Below, in pieces: positions 28,582-36,814 of a DNA stretch of 42,248 bases (position 1 is its first letter; each line of letters starts with the position of its first letter). The position numbers were made by a program, and so were the translations under genes. This DNA is from Gelidibacter salicanalis. Its GTDB lineage: Bacteria; Bacteroidota; Bacteroidia; Flavobacteriales; Flavobacteriaceae. The DNA is taken from assembly GCF_016469035.1 (NCBI RefSeq), contig NZ_JAEHJZ010000034.1:5491-47738 (forward strand). The letters run 5' to 3'. The notes under the pieces are model-generated. The model worked only from the letters and a program-made list of their open reading frames with translations, did no database searches and was not told the origin of the DNA.

Positions 28582-28668
28582 GATTTAAATTTAGATAATA
28601 AATTTAAAGGAGGATTCTAAATTTTAATCTAAAGATGACATTGACAGGACATGAGGGACTGAATGAAG

Positions 28669-29538
28669 TTACCCAATTTTAAAAGTAACCACAGGAATTT
28701 CAAAATGATTTGCTATATCTTCACTAATGCTCTGATTAAGGAAATGGGAAAGCCCCTTTCTTCCATGGGTTGTAACACCAATTAGGTCTGCATTGGTGTC
28801 ATTACAAAAATTCAGGATCCCTTCTTCAATATTTCTATCGGCATATATTGTTGTACGCACAGTATCGGCATTTAAGTTTGAACTTTTTAATAGGGTTGCA
28901 AACTTTTGATTAATTTCCCTTGAAGTCAAAAAGGTATGGCCTGGTGTATTTATATAAAGAATTGTCATGTTTGCGCCCAATTTTTGAGACAAATGATAAG
29001 CATCCCTTAAAGACTGAAGACTATTGGCTTCCCAATTGGTAGCATACACAAAGTTTTTGACCTCAAAATTTTCATTCCTACTTTTTATAACCAATACTGG
29101 AATGTCTGAGGTTCTTACAACTTTTTCTGTATTTGAACCAACAAACACCTCCTTAAACCCAGTGGCACCATGGGATCCCATCACCACTAAATCTGCGTTA
29201 TGCTTATGGGCAGAACTATTAATGCCTTTAAAATCTAAATGGTTTTGTACAGCTTCCTCATATTTAATACCTTTTAAGATTGGCAGTTGCGCCAATTCCT
29301 CAAAACGTTTTTTTGCCAGCTTCATATAATAAACAGCTTCCGGCAAATCGTTTTGATGTGTATTATGTATAGCCTGTACATCGTTGGTTAGAGCGACATC
29401 TGGCATCATATTCAACGGGATTTCCAACATGTGCAAAAGCACCAGTTTACTCTTGAATTTTTTAGTCAGTTGCACTGCAATCTCAAGCGCATGATTTGCG
29501 GTTTCTGAAAAATCTGTTGGTAAAAGAATTGTATTCAT
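28669..29538 (-). CDS. Universal stress protein with two USP domains
   Basis: A 289-residue tandem UspA protein. The first domain begins MNTILLPTDFSETANHAL and ends with the ATP-loop motif MGSHGATGFKEVFVGSNTEKV. The second (from about 150) ends with GVTTHGRKGLSHFLNQSISE. Both glycine-rich loops look competent for ATP binding. Such proteins accumulate under starvation, oxidative or low-oxygen stress in Bacteroidota. It is followed by stress and envelope genes on the same strand but is separated from them by about 100 bases. Confidence 0.92.
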   Translation of the reverse strand: MNTILLPTDFSETANHALEIAVQLTKKFKSKLVLLHMLEIPLNMMPDVALTNDVQAIHNTHQNDLPEAVYYMKLAKKRFEELAQLPILKGIKYEEAVQNHLDFKGINSSAHKHNADLVVMGSHGATGFKEVFVGSNTEKVVRTSDIPVLVIKSRNENFEVKNFVYATNWEANSLQSLRDAYHLSQKLGANMTILYINTPGHTFLTSREINQKFATLLKSSNLNADTVRTTIYADRNIEEGILNFCNDTNADLIGVTTHGRKGLSHFLNQSISEDIANHFEIPVVTFKIG

Positions 29539-29639
29539 TTTTACGATGCTTAAAATTCACCCTCTTAAAACTATACTTCAATTTACCAATTTATTGCTAC
29601 TTAAATAAGATTTTAAGGTCTTTTAACACTACAATTCAG

Positions 29640-30347
29640 TCATTTTTTTTGAGCGCTAATCTGTTTCATAATGTCGTTCATCATTTCTACTTGCAGCTGC
29701 TGGATGTTAAGCAATTCCTGTTGTTGATGGATAATGAGATGATCCAATTTCTCATGCAATGTTCGTATTTCAAGTTCTGCTTTTAGGTTGACCATATAAT
29801 CCATTTTTGCACGCTGTCGGTCCTTTTCCTCCTGGCGGTTTTGGCTCATCATAATTACAGGCGCCTGTAAAGCCGCTAAACAGGATAGGATAAGATTGAG
29901 GAGGATAAAAGGATAAGGGTCAAATCCTTTATCTGCAAGAAGTATAATATTTCCAGAAATCCATATAAAAATAAGTACTGAAAATATAATAATAAATTTC
30001 CAACTTCCACCAAATGACGCCACTCGATCTGCTAAACGCTGACCGTAATTTCCTGCAATTTGATCATTATCAACAAGTGTGCTAGCTGAAATGAGTTCTT
30101 GTTTTTCAATACTATCCAACACATCTTCTTCGAGCTTTGTAAGCTCTCCAGCTTCATTTAGTAAGTAGCTTTCCAAATATCTTTGCCGATAATGATTTAA
30201 TTCAGAAATAGAAATGGTACTGTGTTTTGTAAATTTGGGATGTTCGCTTTTAATAATATTATATACGGAGGTACGAATGGCCTTACCCAAGATCATTTCA
30301 GTGATTGGAAATTCAGTTTGGGACAGGCTGCTTTTAAAGGTTTCCAT
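29640..30347 (-). CDS. DUF1003 family membrane protein
   Basis: A 235-residue protein with two central transmembrane helices (about 117-136 and 146-167) joined by a short loop. The DUF1003 signature is clear: RLADRVASFGGSWKFI, then FDPYPFILLNLILS and APVIMMSQNRQEEKDR. The C-terminal 60 residues are a Glu/Lys/Leu-rich amphipathic coiled coil (LHEKLDHLIIHQQQELLNIQ). The molecular role of the family is unknown; members often appear near stress and ion-homeostasis genes. The N-terminal 100 residues are hydrophilic and cytoplasmic. Confidence 0.9.
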   Translation of the reverse strand: METFKSSLSQTEFPITEMILGKAIRTSVYNIIKSEHPKFTKHSTISISELNHYRQRYLESYLLNEAGELTKLEEDVLDSIEKQELISASTLVDNDQIAGNYGQRLADRVASFGGSWKFIIIFSVLIFIWISGNIILLADKGFDPYPFILLNLILSCLAALQAPVIMMSQNRQEEKDRQRAKMDYMVNLKAELEIRTLHEKLDHLIIHQQQELLNIQQLQVEMMNDIMKQISAQKK

Positions 30348-30650
30348 TGCTGATTGTTTTTTAATAATTTCATTTTAAGTAAAATCATCTGTAAGCTTCT
30401 GAACCTTTGTAAAATTTAGTGTTTAGCCCAGTGCTGCGATTGAAAGTCCTCAATAAGATTCATTAATGAGTCGCTATGAAAACCTTCAAAAACTTGGTGT
30501 TTACTAATTTCTAGAAGGCTGTATTGAAACAGTTCAGTTCAGTTATTCTTTATTTTTGAGATACTGATATTTCCACCCCATGATCCTTATAAAAATAAGA
30601 AATTAAAAGACTAAGATCTAAAGAATTTGAAGGTTCAACATATAAATAAA
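30348..30650. other. Intergenic region with a possible decayed coding tail
   Basis: This 303-base spacer separates the MprF-like and DUF1003 genes. On the minus strand a 40-codon frame without a start codon (TELFQYSLLEISKHQVFEGF ... HWAKH, stop at 30416) looks protein-like and may be the tail of a lost gene. I do not recognise the family. Promoter elements for the DUF1003 gene should lie here, but none stands out. Confidence 0.3.
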
Positions 30651-33251
30651 TTACACCGTCTTATTTGGTTTCATGACTTTACCCAATACTCGGGTTAAAT
30701 TGACCAGATCTAAACCTGTATCATAAATGACATATACCTTTATCCAAAACGGGTTGAATTTCTCTTTAAAGAAGCGTAAACTTTTATAATGTCCAAACTG
30801 TTTTATCTTTTCGTAAGCCAATTTTAGAGCTTGCTCCGTGATATTCTCTGGTTTTTCAATTCCTGACAAGGGAACCATACCCAAACACATACTATTAAAA
30901 CCTTGTGTTTTATAATACTGTAACATTTCTGCAATTAAGAAATCCATCGTTCCACTATGAGCATCGGCTATTTTTCGCATTAAATCAAAATTGACCTGCC
31001 CTTTTACACTACTCTCTACAACATTAATAAAGGCGACACAATTAGAATTAGCATTTTCAATGGTCAATAGGGTTTGTGTCCGTAATTCACTCTCGCTAAA
31101 TACACCTTGTGAAAAGCAGAGTTCTTTCCGGTCCATATCTTGTAACCAACTATCCGAAACACTCTTCAATGATTTTAAAAACGCATCGGTTTGAGGTGGA
31201 TGATTCACGTTCAAGTAAAACCCCTTTTTTTTGAGCTTATTGATAGCATTTCTCAACGGTTTTGCATTCCTGCCTTCCAAACTGAAGGTTTCAAGATTTA
31301 CAAAGGCATCCTCTCCCAAAAGCAATTTCTTTTTACCAAGGTTTTCATATATTTTAAGGGATTGTTCCGGAATGCGATAGTAAATGGCATTCAAGTTTTT
31401 TGAGAGCATTGCAAGTTCAAATTCTTTTATTTTTTCCTGAATAGATTCCGCAGAAAGATGCTTTAAAACTGGATTTTCCAAAACCACCGCATAACTTTTC
31501 GTTGCTTTATAAGAGATAAAACCTTCACCATCTTCAAAAAAATAAAACTGCTTGTCTGCATAGGTTTTAAAGTAATCCATTGACGAATTGCCATAAGCCT
31601 GGACCATCAATTTAGCCTTTTTAAATTGATTTTCATCCACCACTGATTTTTGCCTAAAACGCTTAAAGAGTAACCAAAAGACATACAGCATACTAAAAAC
31701 ACCAAGGAGATTGATGCTGGTTAAAAAATAGCGCCCAAAAGCTGTCACCGGATGTAAATCTACATCAAGAAGCACGAAGCTTTTGACAGTTCCCAAAATG
31801 GATTGGCTTAAAGTAAAATCCATTTTAAAATGACGGGCGTCAAGACTATAAAATCCTAAAACACCGTATATGAGTACACATGCTAAATAAATCAGTCCAT
31901 TTTGCCACTGTAAATGATTCAAAGGAATGGATCTGATATAATAGGTCCTTCGCTGGTATAGCAACACCAAAATAGTTGCGCTTGCTAATATAGCTTCTTC
32001 ATAATCAATACCTTTAAACAGGTGTCCTATCAAAGAAAATACGGACAAAACCATGGCCAAATAATAAGAATTTTTATAGCCCTTAATGAGTGCGACGGCA
32101 GTAAACATTAAAATAATTCCAATAACAAGTACTGCTGTATTGGACATTTCAATAATATTATAAGGAATAAAATCTTTTAGAAATTTTAGTCTATAATCCA
32201 ACGCAGGTGTCAATGCTGATAATATATTGACAATTCCCAGGAACAGCAACAAAACAGGTGCCAGCAACTGCATAAGAAGTCCGTCCTTTTTAAATATAAT
32301 GACAAACAGGCCAAGAATCATCACGCTCCAAAATTCAAAAAATCGAAATAAAAACACTACAGAAAGCGCTGAAACTGCACTAAAATTGAACAACGTGAGC
32401 GCATAGGTCAATGCCAGTTCTATGGCCCCAATCCCTCTCAGAAATGGTGAACTCAATAAAATCAAAAGTACCAGGGCATACCCAATAACGGCTACCATTA
32501 AAGAAGGTTTTAATCCTAAGGCTCCCGTGGCAATGTACAAATGGGCAATACCAATTACTTCGATCACACCAGAAAGTAATAGAACCTTTAACACCTGTAT
32601 CTTATCTATGGATTGTTCCTGCAAATCCCTGAGAATCTTTGCAAATTTTGGCGCTCTTTTTACTAGTTGTCTATAGATAAATCCGTGTTTGTTTATGCTT
32701 ATGATAACGTAAATGAGAGCACCAAAAATGGAGGTGAGAGCTATAATTCCATAAATTACACCCACTTCCATGTTACCTTTTATAGACAGCAAAACGATGG
32801 CCGGAAGTGCCACTAGAATACTTGACAGTATTGAACATACCGAAAATATGGTAGAAGCGTAATAAATGTAGTTCTTTCCAATACCCTGTTTTTCTTCAAT
32901 ATCTGTATTGAAAAACAACATATTGGTTAAGGTGCCTGCGGGAATGAAAACACTTATAAAATTCCTTTTTAGATAGAGCAACAAACCAACTCTAAATGGA
33001 ATTTTTTTTTTGATGGCTTTAAAACTATAGTAATACATCCATCCTTGTACGGCCACAAATAAAAGCACCAATACCATACCGTATACTAACCATACGGTCT
33101 TTGCCTGTATTAAGACGCTTTTTACCTGAGTTAATTCGGTGCCTTCATGCTTTACGAAGTAAATAGCCAGAAAAACAGAACCTATACCTAATGCTATCTT
33201 TAAGATCCTTTTCCATTGCAATGTGACTTGTTTGCTTGAGGACCGTTTCAT
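30651..33251 (-). CDS. mprF: MprF-like bifunctional phosphatidylglycerol lysyltransferase/flippase
   Basis: An 866-residue protein with the two-part MprF design. Residues 1 to about 510 carry some 13-14 transmembrane helices (flippase domain and adjoining helices). The soluble C-terminal part from about 540 (YGNSSMDYFKTYADKQFYFF) is the DUF2156/aminoacyl-phosphatidylglycerol synthase domain, ending GHYKSLRFFKEKFNPFW. MprF transfers an amino acid, usually lysine, from aminoacyl-tRNA to membrane lipids and flips the product. This lowers surface charge and protects against cationic peptides. The amino acid and lipid acceptor in this organism are not known. Length agrees with full-length MprF. 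Confidence 0.88.
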   Translation of the reverse strand: MKRSSSKQVTLQWKRILKIALGIGSVFLAIYFVKHEGTELTQVKSVLIQAKTVWLVYGMVLVLLFVAVQGWMYYYSFKAIKKKIPFRVGLLLYLKRNFISVFIPAGTLTNMLFFNTDIEEKQGIGKNYIYYASTIFSVCSILSSILVALPAIVLLSIKGNMEVGVIYGIIALTSIFGALIYVIISINKHGFIYRQLVKRAPKFAKILRDLQEQSIDKIQVLKVLLLSGVIEVIGIAHLYIATGALGLKPSLMVAVIGYALVLLILLSSPFLRGIGAIELALTYALTLFNFSAVSALSVVFLFRFFEFWSVMILGLFVIIFKKDGLLMQLLAPVLLLFLGIVNILSALTPALDYRLKFLKDFIPYNIIEMSNTAVLVIGIILMFTAVALIKGYKNSYYLAMVLSVFSLIGHLFKGIDYEEAILASATILVLLYQRRTYYIRSIPLNHLQWQNGLIYLACVLIYGVLGFYSLDARHFKMDFTLSQSILGTVKSFVLLDVDLHPVTAFGRYFLTSINLLGVFSMLYVFWLLFKRFRQKSVVDENQFKKAKLMVQAYGNSSMDYFKTYADKQFYFFEDGEGFISYKATKSYAVVLENPVLKHLSAESIQEKIKEFELAMLSKNLNAIYYRIPEQSLKIYENLGKKKLLLGEDAFVNLETFSLEGRNAKPLRNAINKLKKKGFYLNVNHPPQTDAFLKSLKSVSDSWLQDMDRKELCFSQGVFSESELRTQTLLTIENANSNCVAFINVVESSVKGQVNFDLMRKIADAHSGTMDFLIAEMLQYYKTQGFNSMCLGMVPLSGIEKPENITEQALKLAYEKIKQFGHYKSLRFFKEKFNPFWIKVYVIYDTGLDLVNLTRVLGKVMKPNKTV

Positions 33252-33316
33252 GCTTCGCTGGTATTTATTTAAATGACATTTATAAGGTGTATCAAAACTA
33301 GGTCATCATTTAAAAT

Positions 33317-33739
33317 TCATTTTCGGTTTTTAAGCCAAGTGTCTAAAGGCTGTAAGACAATATTGACGACAAGAACCAAAGCTGCACTTATGAAGGTCTC
33401 CATAAAAAAACCAGCAGCTGCCACACAACCTATTGCCGCACTACACCAAATGGTGGCTGCAGTAGTAAGTCCGTGAACGTTAAAACCTTCTTTAAAAATG
33501 ATTCCAGCCCCCAAAAAACCAACTCCAGAAACCACTTGTGCAATTATTCGCGTCACATCCACATCATTGGATTCCTGACTGAACTGAATGGAAAGCATGG
33601 TAAAAATTGCGGCTCCCGCAGTTACCAACATAGTGGTTTTTAGGCCTGCAGACTTATGCTGCCATTGTCTTTCGAAGCCTATACACAGTCCTGCAAATGC
33701 AGCAGCACATAACCGTAATAAGAAATCAGCTGTTGTCAT
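33317..33739 (-). CDS. MgtC/SapB family membrane protein
   Basis: A compact 140-residue MgtC/SapB domain with four transmembrane helices. Diagnostic segments are AAFAGLCIGFERQW, GLKTTMLVTAGAAIFTMLS, RIIAQVVSGVGFLGAGIIF and GLTTAATIWCSAAIGCAAG-like sequence. It lacks the C-terminal ACT-like domain of virulence MgtC and so resembles the short SapB/YhiD type. MgtC inhibits F-type ATP synthase and supports growth in low magnesium or acid; this member's function is unproven. A perfect 11-bp inverted repeat lies just upstream. Confidence 0.9.
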   Translation of the reverse strand: MTTADFLLRLCAAAFAGLCIGFERQWQHKSAGLKTTMLVTAGAAIFTMLSIQFSQESNDVDVTRIIAQVVSGVGFLGAGIIFKEGFNVHGLTTAATIWCSAAIGCVAAAGFFMETFISAALVLVVNIVLQPLDTWLKNRK

Positions 33740-33765
33740 AAAATTAAAGATAGCTTTTTTTTTGA

Positions 33766-33794
33766 GTTAACTATTTAATTTTAAAATAGTTAAC
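33766..33794. promoter_or_regulatory. 11-bp inverted repeat upstream of the MgtC/SapB gene
   Basis: GTTAACTATTT and AAATAGTTAAC form a perfect 11-bp inverted repeat with a 7-base spacer, 26 bases before the MgtC start codon. No T-tract follows on either strand in the right place, so it is not a typical terminator. A dimeric repressor site or a 5'-leader hairpin is possible. Confidence 0.5.
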
Positions 33795-33812
33795 CCGAAA
33801 TAATTTGTTGTA

Positions 33813-34025
33813 CTAATATTTGCTTAACCAATAGTAATTTTTAGTCTCGAACTCAAAAAAAATCAAAACTGTCAGTGCATTGTCACTTCTGTTCAAGGCA
33901 TAAAAAAAGCTTTCATAATTTCTTTTATTCTTTTTAGAAGAGTAGGTAAAACCACCAATAAATCTGGCAACACAAATATTAATCCCTCTATTACGGAAAT
34001 GAGATACTATTAGTTTATAAAATTC
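33813..34025 (-). other. 70-codon open frame without a start codon, between APC permease and MgtC genes
   Basis: On the minus strand the frame runs from just after a TAA (34026) to a TAG at 33813. The translation looks protein-like (SHFRNRGINICVARFIGGFT, SKKNKRNYESFFYALNRSDN, FFEFETKNYYWLSKY) but contains no ATG, GTG or TTG near its beginning. It may be the remains of a small gene or a chance opening in AT-rich DNA. Apart from this frame and the inverted repeat, I see nothing else in 33740-34060. Confidence 0.25.
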
Positions 34026-34060
34026 TTATTCGCCTTTTGTAATCCAACGTATTTAATCTG

Positions 34061-35791
34061 TTAAATAATAAGACGGACTTCTCCCAATTCTTCAATTTTA
34101 AAAGGAAATCCTTCACCCGGTGAACCAATAAACATAAAGTTGGTTGGGATATTCCAACGTGTCGACAACTCCTTAATTTTCGCTGGGCCAAATATGCCTG
34201 ATTCTTCAATAAATTCCACACTTATATTGGGATATGCCCTATCTAATGTTTTGATGTCTTTTTTTAATTGCTTGTTGGCACTTTTACCAGCCTCTAAAAC
34301 GGATACGATTTTGAGTCTTCTGGCCGCTTCATTATTAATGATGTACATGATAACAATATTCAAAGTCACGATATTGTCATGATTTGTAAAAAACACAAAT
34401 TGCTGTTTATGGACATTATTCAGTAGTTCTTTGATTTTACGATGTAATTTCTCAAACACAAAACCTTTTTCCGGAAAACTATATTCCAACATGATCAATA
34501 CTGTTTTGTAAATTCGGACCCTGTACAGCATAAAAAACACGATAATAAGGGTCGGAATTAAATATTCCATAAAAATTGCCAAATAATGCGGATTTAAAAT
34601 CACGTTGCCTATAATAGCCGCCAACACTGCAAAAATTCCAATAAATAGACCCAACCAACTGGATTTTTCTGGTCTTGGTAATCGGGAACGATTAAGCTTT
34701 AAGAGTAAATTTCCAATCCCGAATAAAATCATGACTGAAAGAAAAGCAATGGTATACACTCCAGCCAATTTTGCTAAATCGCCTTTGGTGACCAATAAAA
34801 TAGAGACACATAACACAAAGAATGCTATGAATATTAAATAATTGCTCCCATTCTTAGTTCTTTTTAAGAGGTTTTTTGGCAAGATTCTATCTAACGCCAT
34901 GCGTTTCATTAGGCCACCTACCCCCACAAATGAGGTCAATACTGCCCCACTTAACACCAAGGAAGCATCAATTGCCACCAGCAATGAAAGCCAATGGCCA
35001 CCAGCTGTAGATCCCATTACAGAAAGTAAGGCGTCTTGATAGTGGACCACGGTACTGATGGGAATAATTGCCAATGCCAAAAATGCAATCAAAGGATTGA
35101 ATACCGTGACCACAATCCACATATTTCGTAAGGTTTTTGGGAAAACACCTTTCTGCTGTTCTTCAACATAATTGGCAGAACTTTCAAAACCACTTATCCC
35201 GAGCATCGCAGCCGAAAACCCTAAAAACAAAGCACTAAAAATACTGCCTTCTATTGGTAATTTGAAATTTGAGATCAAGGTGCCTGTGCCATTTTCGGCG
35301 AAATAAATAAGGCTAAAGCCACAGAGAATGAACAAGGAAAACAAATGAAAAACAAAAATGATAATCGCAACCTTTGAAGATTCGCCTATCCCCAAAATAA
35401 CCAAGCCCATAAATACCAATAGCAACGCAATGGTTACCGGAAGCACGGGGATAACTGTCCAAATACTATGGGCATATTTTACGGCTTCACTTCCTGAAAT
35501 CACGGCCGTGGCCATATAAGAGAGTACCGTCAAAGCTGCAGCAAGTGAGGCGGTCGATTTTTTGGTTGTGTTTAACAAGGCATTGTAGGCACCACCATTT
35601 AACGGTAAAGCCCCTACAACTTCGCCATAAATTTTTCTGAAGAAAAATAGTACTGTGGCTACCATTAAAAGCGAAATCCATGCGTATTGGCCGGCATAAA
35701 CAATTGCTAAAGCGGACACATAGAGACAAGAAGAGCTGATGTCATTACCACATATAGCAGTGGCTTCAAGTTGATTGAGCTTTTTTGCCAT
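34061..35791 (-). CDS. APC superfamily amino acid permease with soluble C-terminal domain
   Basis: A 576-residue transporter. The first helix has the broken-helix motif GNDISSSCLYVSAL typical of amino acid-polyamine-cation permeases, and about 12 membrane helices extend to residue 430 or so. The last 140 residues are soluble and alternate strand and helix (NIVTLNIVIMYIINNEAARR, then KIVSVLEAGKSANKQ). This resembles a nucleotide-binding or USP-like regulatory fold, though without a clear ATP loop. The substrate is not evident. It is divergent from rpe and probably monocistronic. Confidence 0.85.
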   Translation of the reverse strand: MAKKLNQLEATAICGNDISSSCLYVSALAIVYAGQYAWISLLMVATVLFFFRKIYGEVVGALPLNGGAYNALLNTTKKSTASLAAALTVLSYMATAVISGSEAVKYAHSIWTVIPVLPVTIALLLVFMGLVILGIGESSKVAIIIFVFHLFSLFILCGFSLIYFAENGTGTLISNFKLPIEGSIFSALFLGFSAAMLGISGFESSANYVEEQQKGVFPKTLRNMWIVVTVFNPLIAFLALAIIPISTVVHYQDALLSVMGSTAGGHWLSLLVAIDASLVLSGAVLTSFVGVGGLMKRMALDRILPKNLLKRTKNGSNYLIFIAFFVLCVSILLVTKGDLAKLAGVYTIAFLSVMILFGIGNLLLKLNRSRLPRPEKSSWLGLFIGIFAVLAAIIGNVILNPHYLAIFMEYLIPTLIIVFFMLYRVRIYKTVLIMLEYSFPEKGFVFEKLHRKIKELLNNVHKQQFVFFTNHDNIVTLNIVIMYIINNEAARRLKIVSVLEAGKSANKQLKKDIKTLDRAYPNISVEFIEESGIFGPAKIKELSTRWNIPTNFMFIGSPGEGFPFKIEELGEVRLII

Positions 35792-36011
35792 GGGAAACTA
35801 GATTTAAGCTTAAATATATGACCCAAATATGCGATGGGTTTTATTATTTTTCAATATCCCGCAGTGTAAAGTTGGGATGTTTTAATCATAATTATATTAC
35901 ACAGGCAAGCATAATATTTACAGTATTCCCACCTGCTTTTTACTATTGATTTATGCTAGATATCAGCCACGTGTATGCTCTTTATTCTTACCTTGTAATA
36001 AACTAAAACAA

Positions 36012-36662
36012 ATGTCCCACCTTGTCGCTCCTTCAATTTTATCAGCTGATTTTGCTCATCTGGCAAACGCCATTGAAATGCTCAATAAGAGCGAGGCAGA
36101 CCGTATTCATGTTGATATTATGGATGGCGTTTTTGTGCCCAATATGTCTTTCGGTTTTCCCGTACTCAAAGCCATAAAAAAATATGCATCCAAACCTTTG
36201 GATGTGCATCTAATGATCATCCAACCCGAACGGTACATCACACAATTTAAGGACGCAGGTGCGGACACTTTAATCGTTCATATGGAAGCCTGCACGCATT
36301 TGCATAGCACGCTTCACGCTATTAAACAAGAAGGCATGCTAGCAGGCGTCGCTATAAATCCACATACGGCTATCAATAATCTCGACGCCATTATTGAGGA
36401 GGTTGACCAGCTGCTTATCATGTCTGTCAACCCAGGTTTTGGTGGACAGAAACTCATAGAACATACCTATCAGAAAACTGAACTTGCCCGCCATCTAATT
36501 GAGAAAAGCGACGCTAAAATAATCATAGGAATTGATGGAGGCGTTGATTTAACCAATGCCAAAAAGCTTATTGCTACGGGCGCTGACTTGTTGGTATCTG
36601 GTAGTTTTATTTTTAAATCCAAAAATCCTAACCATACTATCGCCCAATTAAAAGCCCTATAA
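36012..36662 (+). CDS. rpe: Ribulose-phosphate 3-epimerase
   Basis: Rpe interconverts ribulose 5-phosphate and xylulose 5-phosphate. The start at 36012 gives the standard N-terminus MSHLVAPSILSADFAHL and 216 residues; the 22 in-frame codons upstream are not conserved. Metal and catalytic motifs are HVDIMDGVFVPN, DVHLMI, MSVNPGFGGQ and IGIDGGV. It opens a co-directional sugar-phosphate cluster that extends to the window's end. The spacing to the aldolase gene is about 150 bases. Confidence 0.95.
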   Translation: MSHLVAPSILSADFAHLANAIEMLNKSEADRIHVDIMDGVFVPNMSFGFPVLKAIKKYASKPLDVHLMIIQPERYITQFKDAGADTLIVHMEACTHLHSTLHAIKQEGMLAGVAINPHTAINNLDAIIEEVDQLLIMSVNPGFGGQKLIEHTYQKTELARHLIEKSDAKIIIGIDGGVDLTNAKKLIATGADLLVSGSFIFKSKNPNHTIAQLKAL

Positions 36663-36814
36663 ACACGGCTATTTTAGTTTGAAGTACATGCTGATCACCC
36701 CCTTTGCTTTAAGAGGTGGTTGAAGTGAGAATAATGTAAGTTATACATCGGAATATATAAATTTCCCTCAGAATTGATTTTTATCTTTAGTAGAGTGAAA
36801 TCCAACTCCATGTG

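Noticed and set aside
35946-36011. Longer N-terminus for ribulose-phosphate epimerase
   Set aside because: The family starts directly before the VAPSILSADF strand; the extra 22 codons look like untranslated leader.
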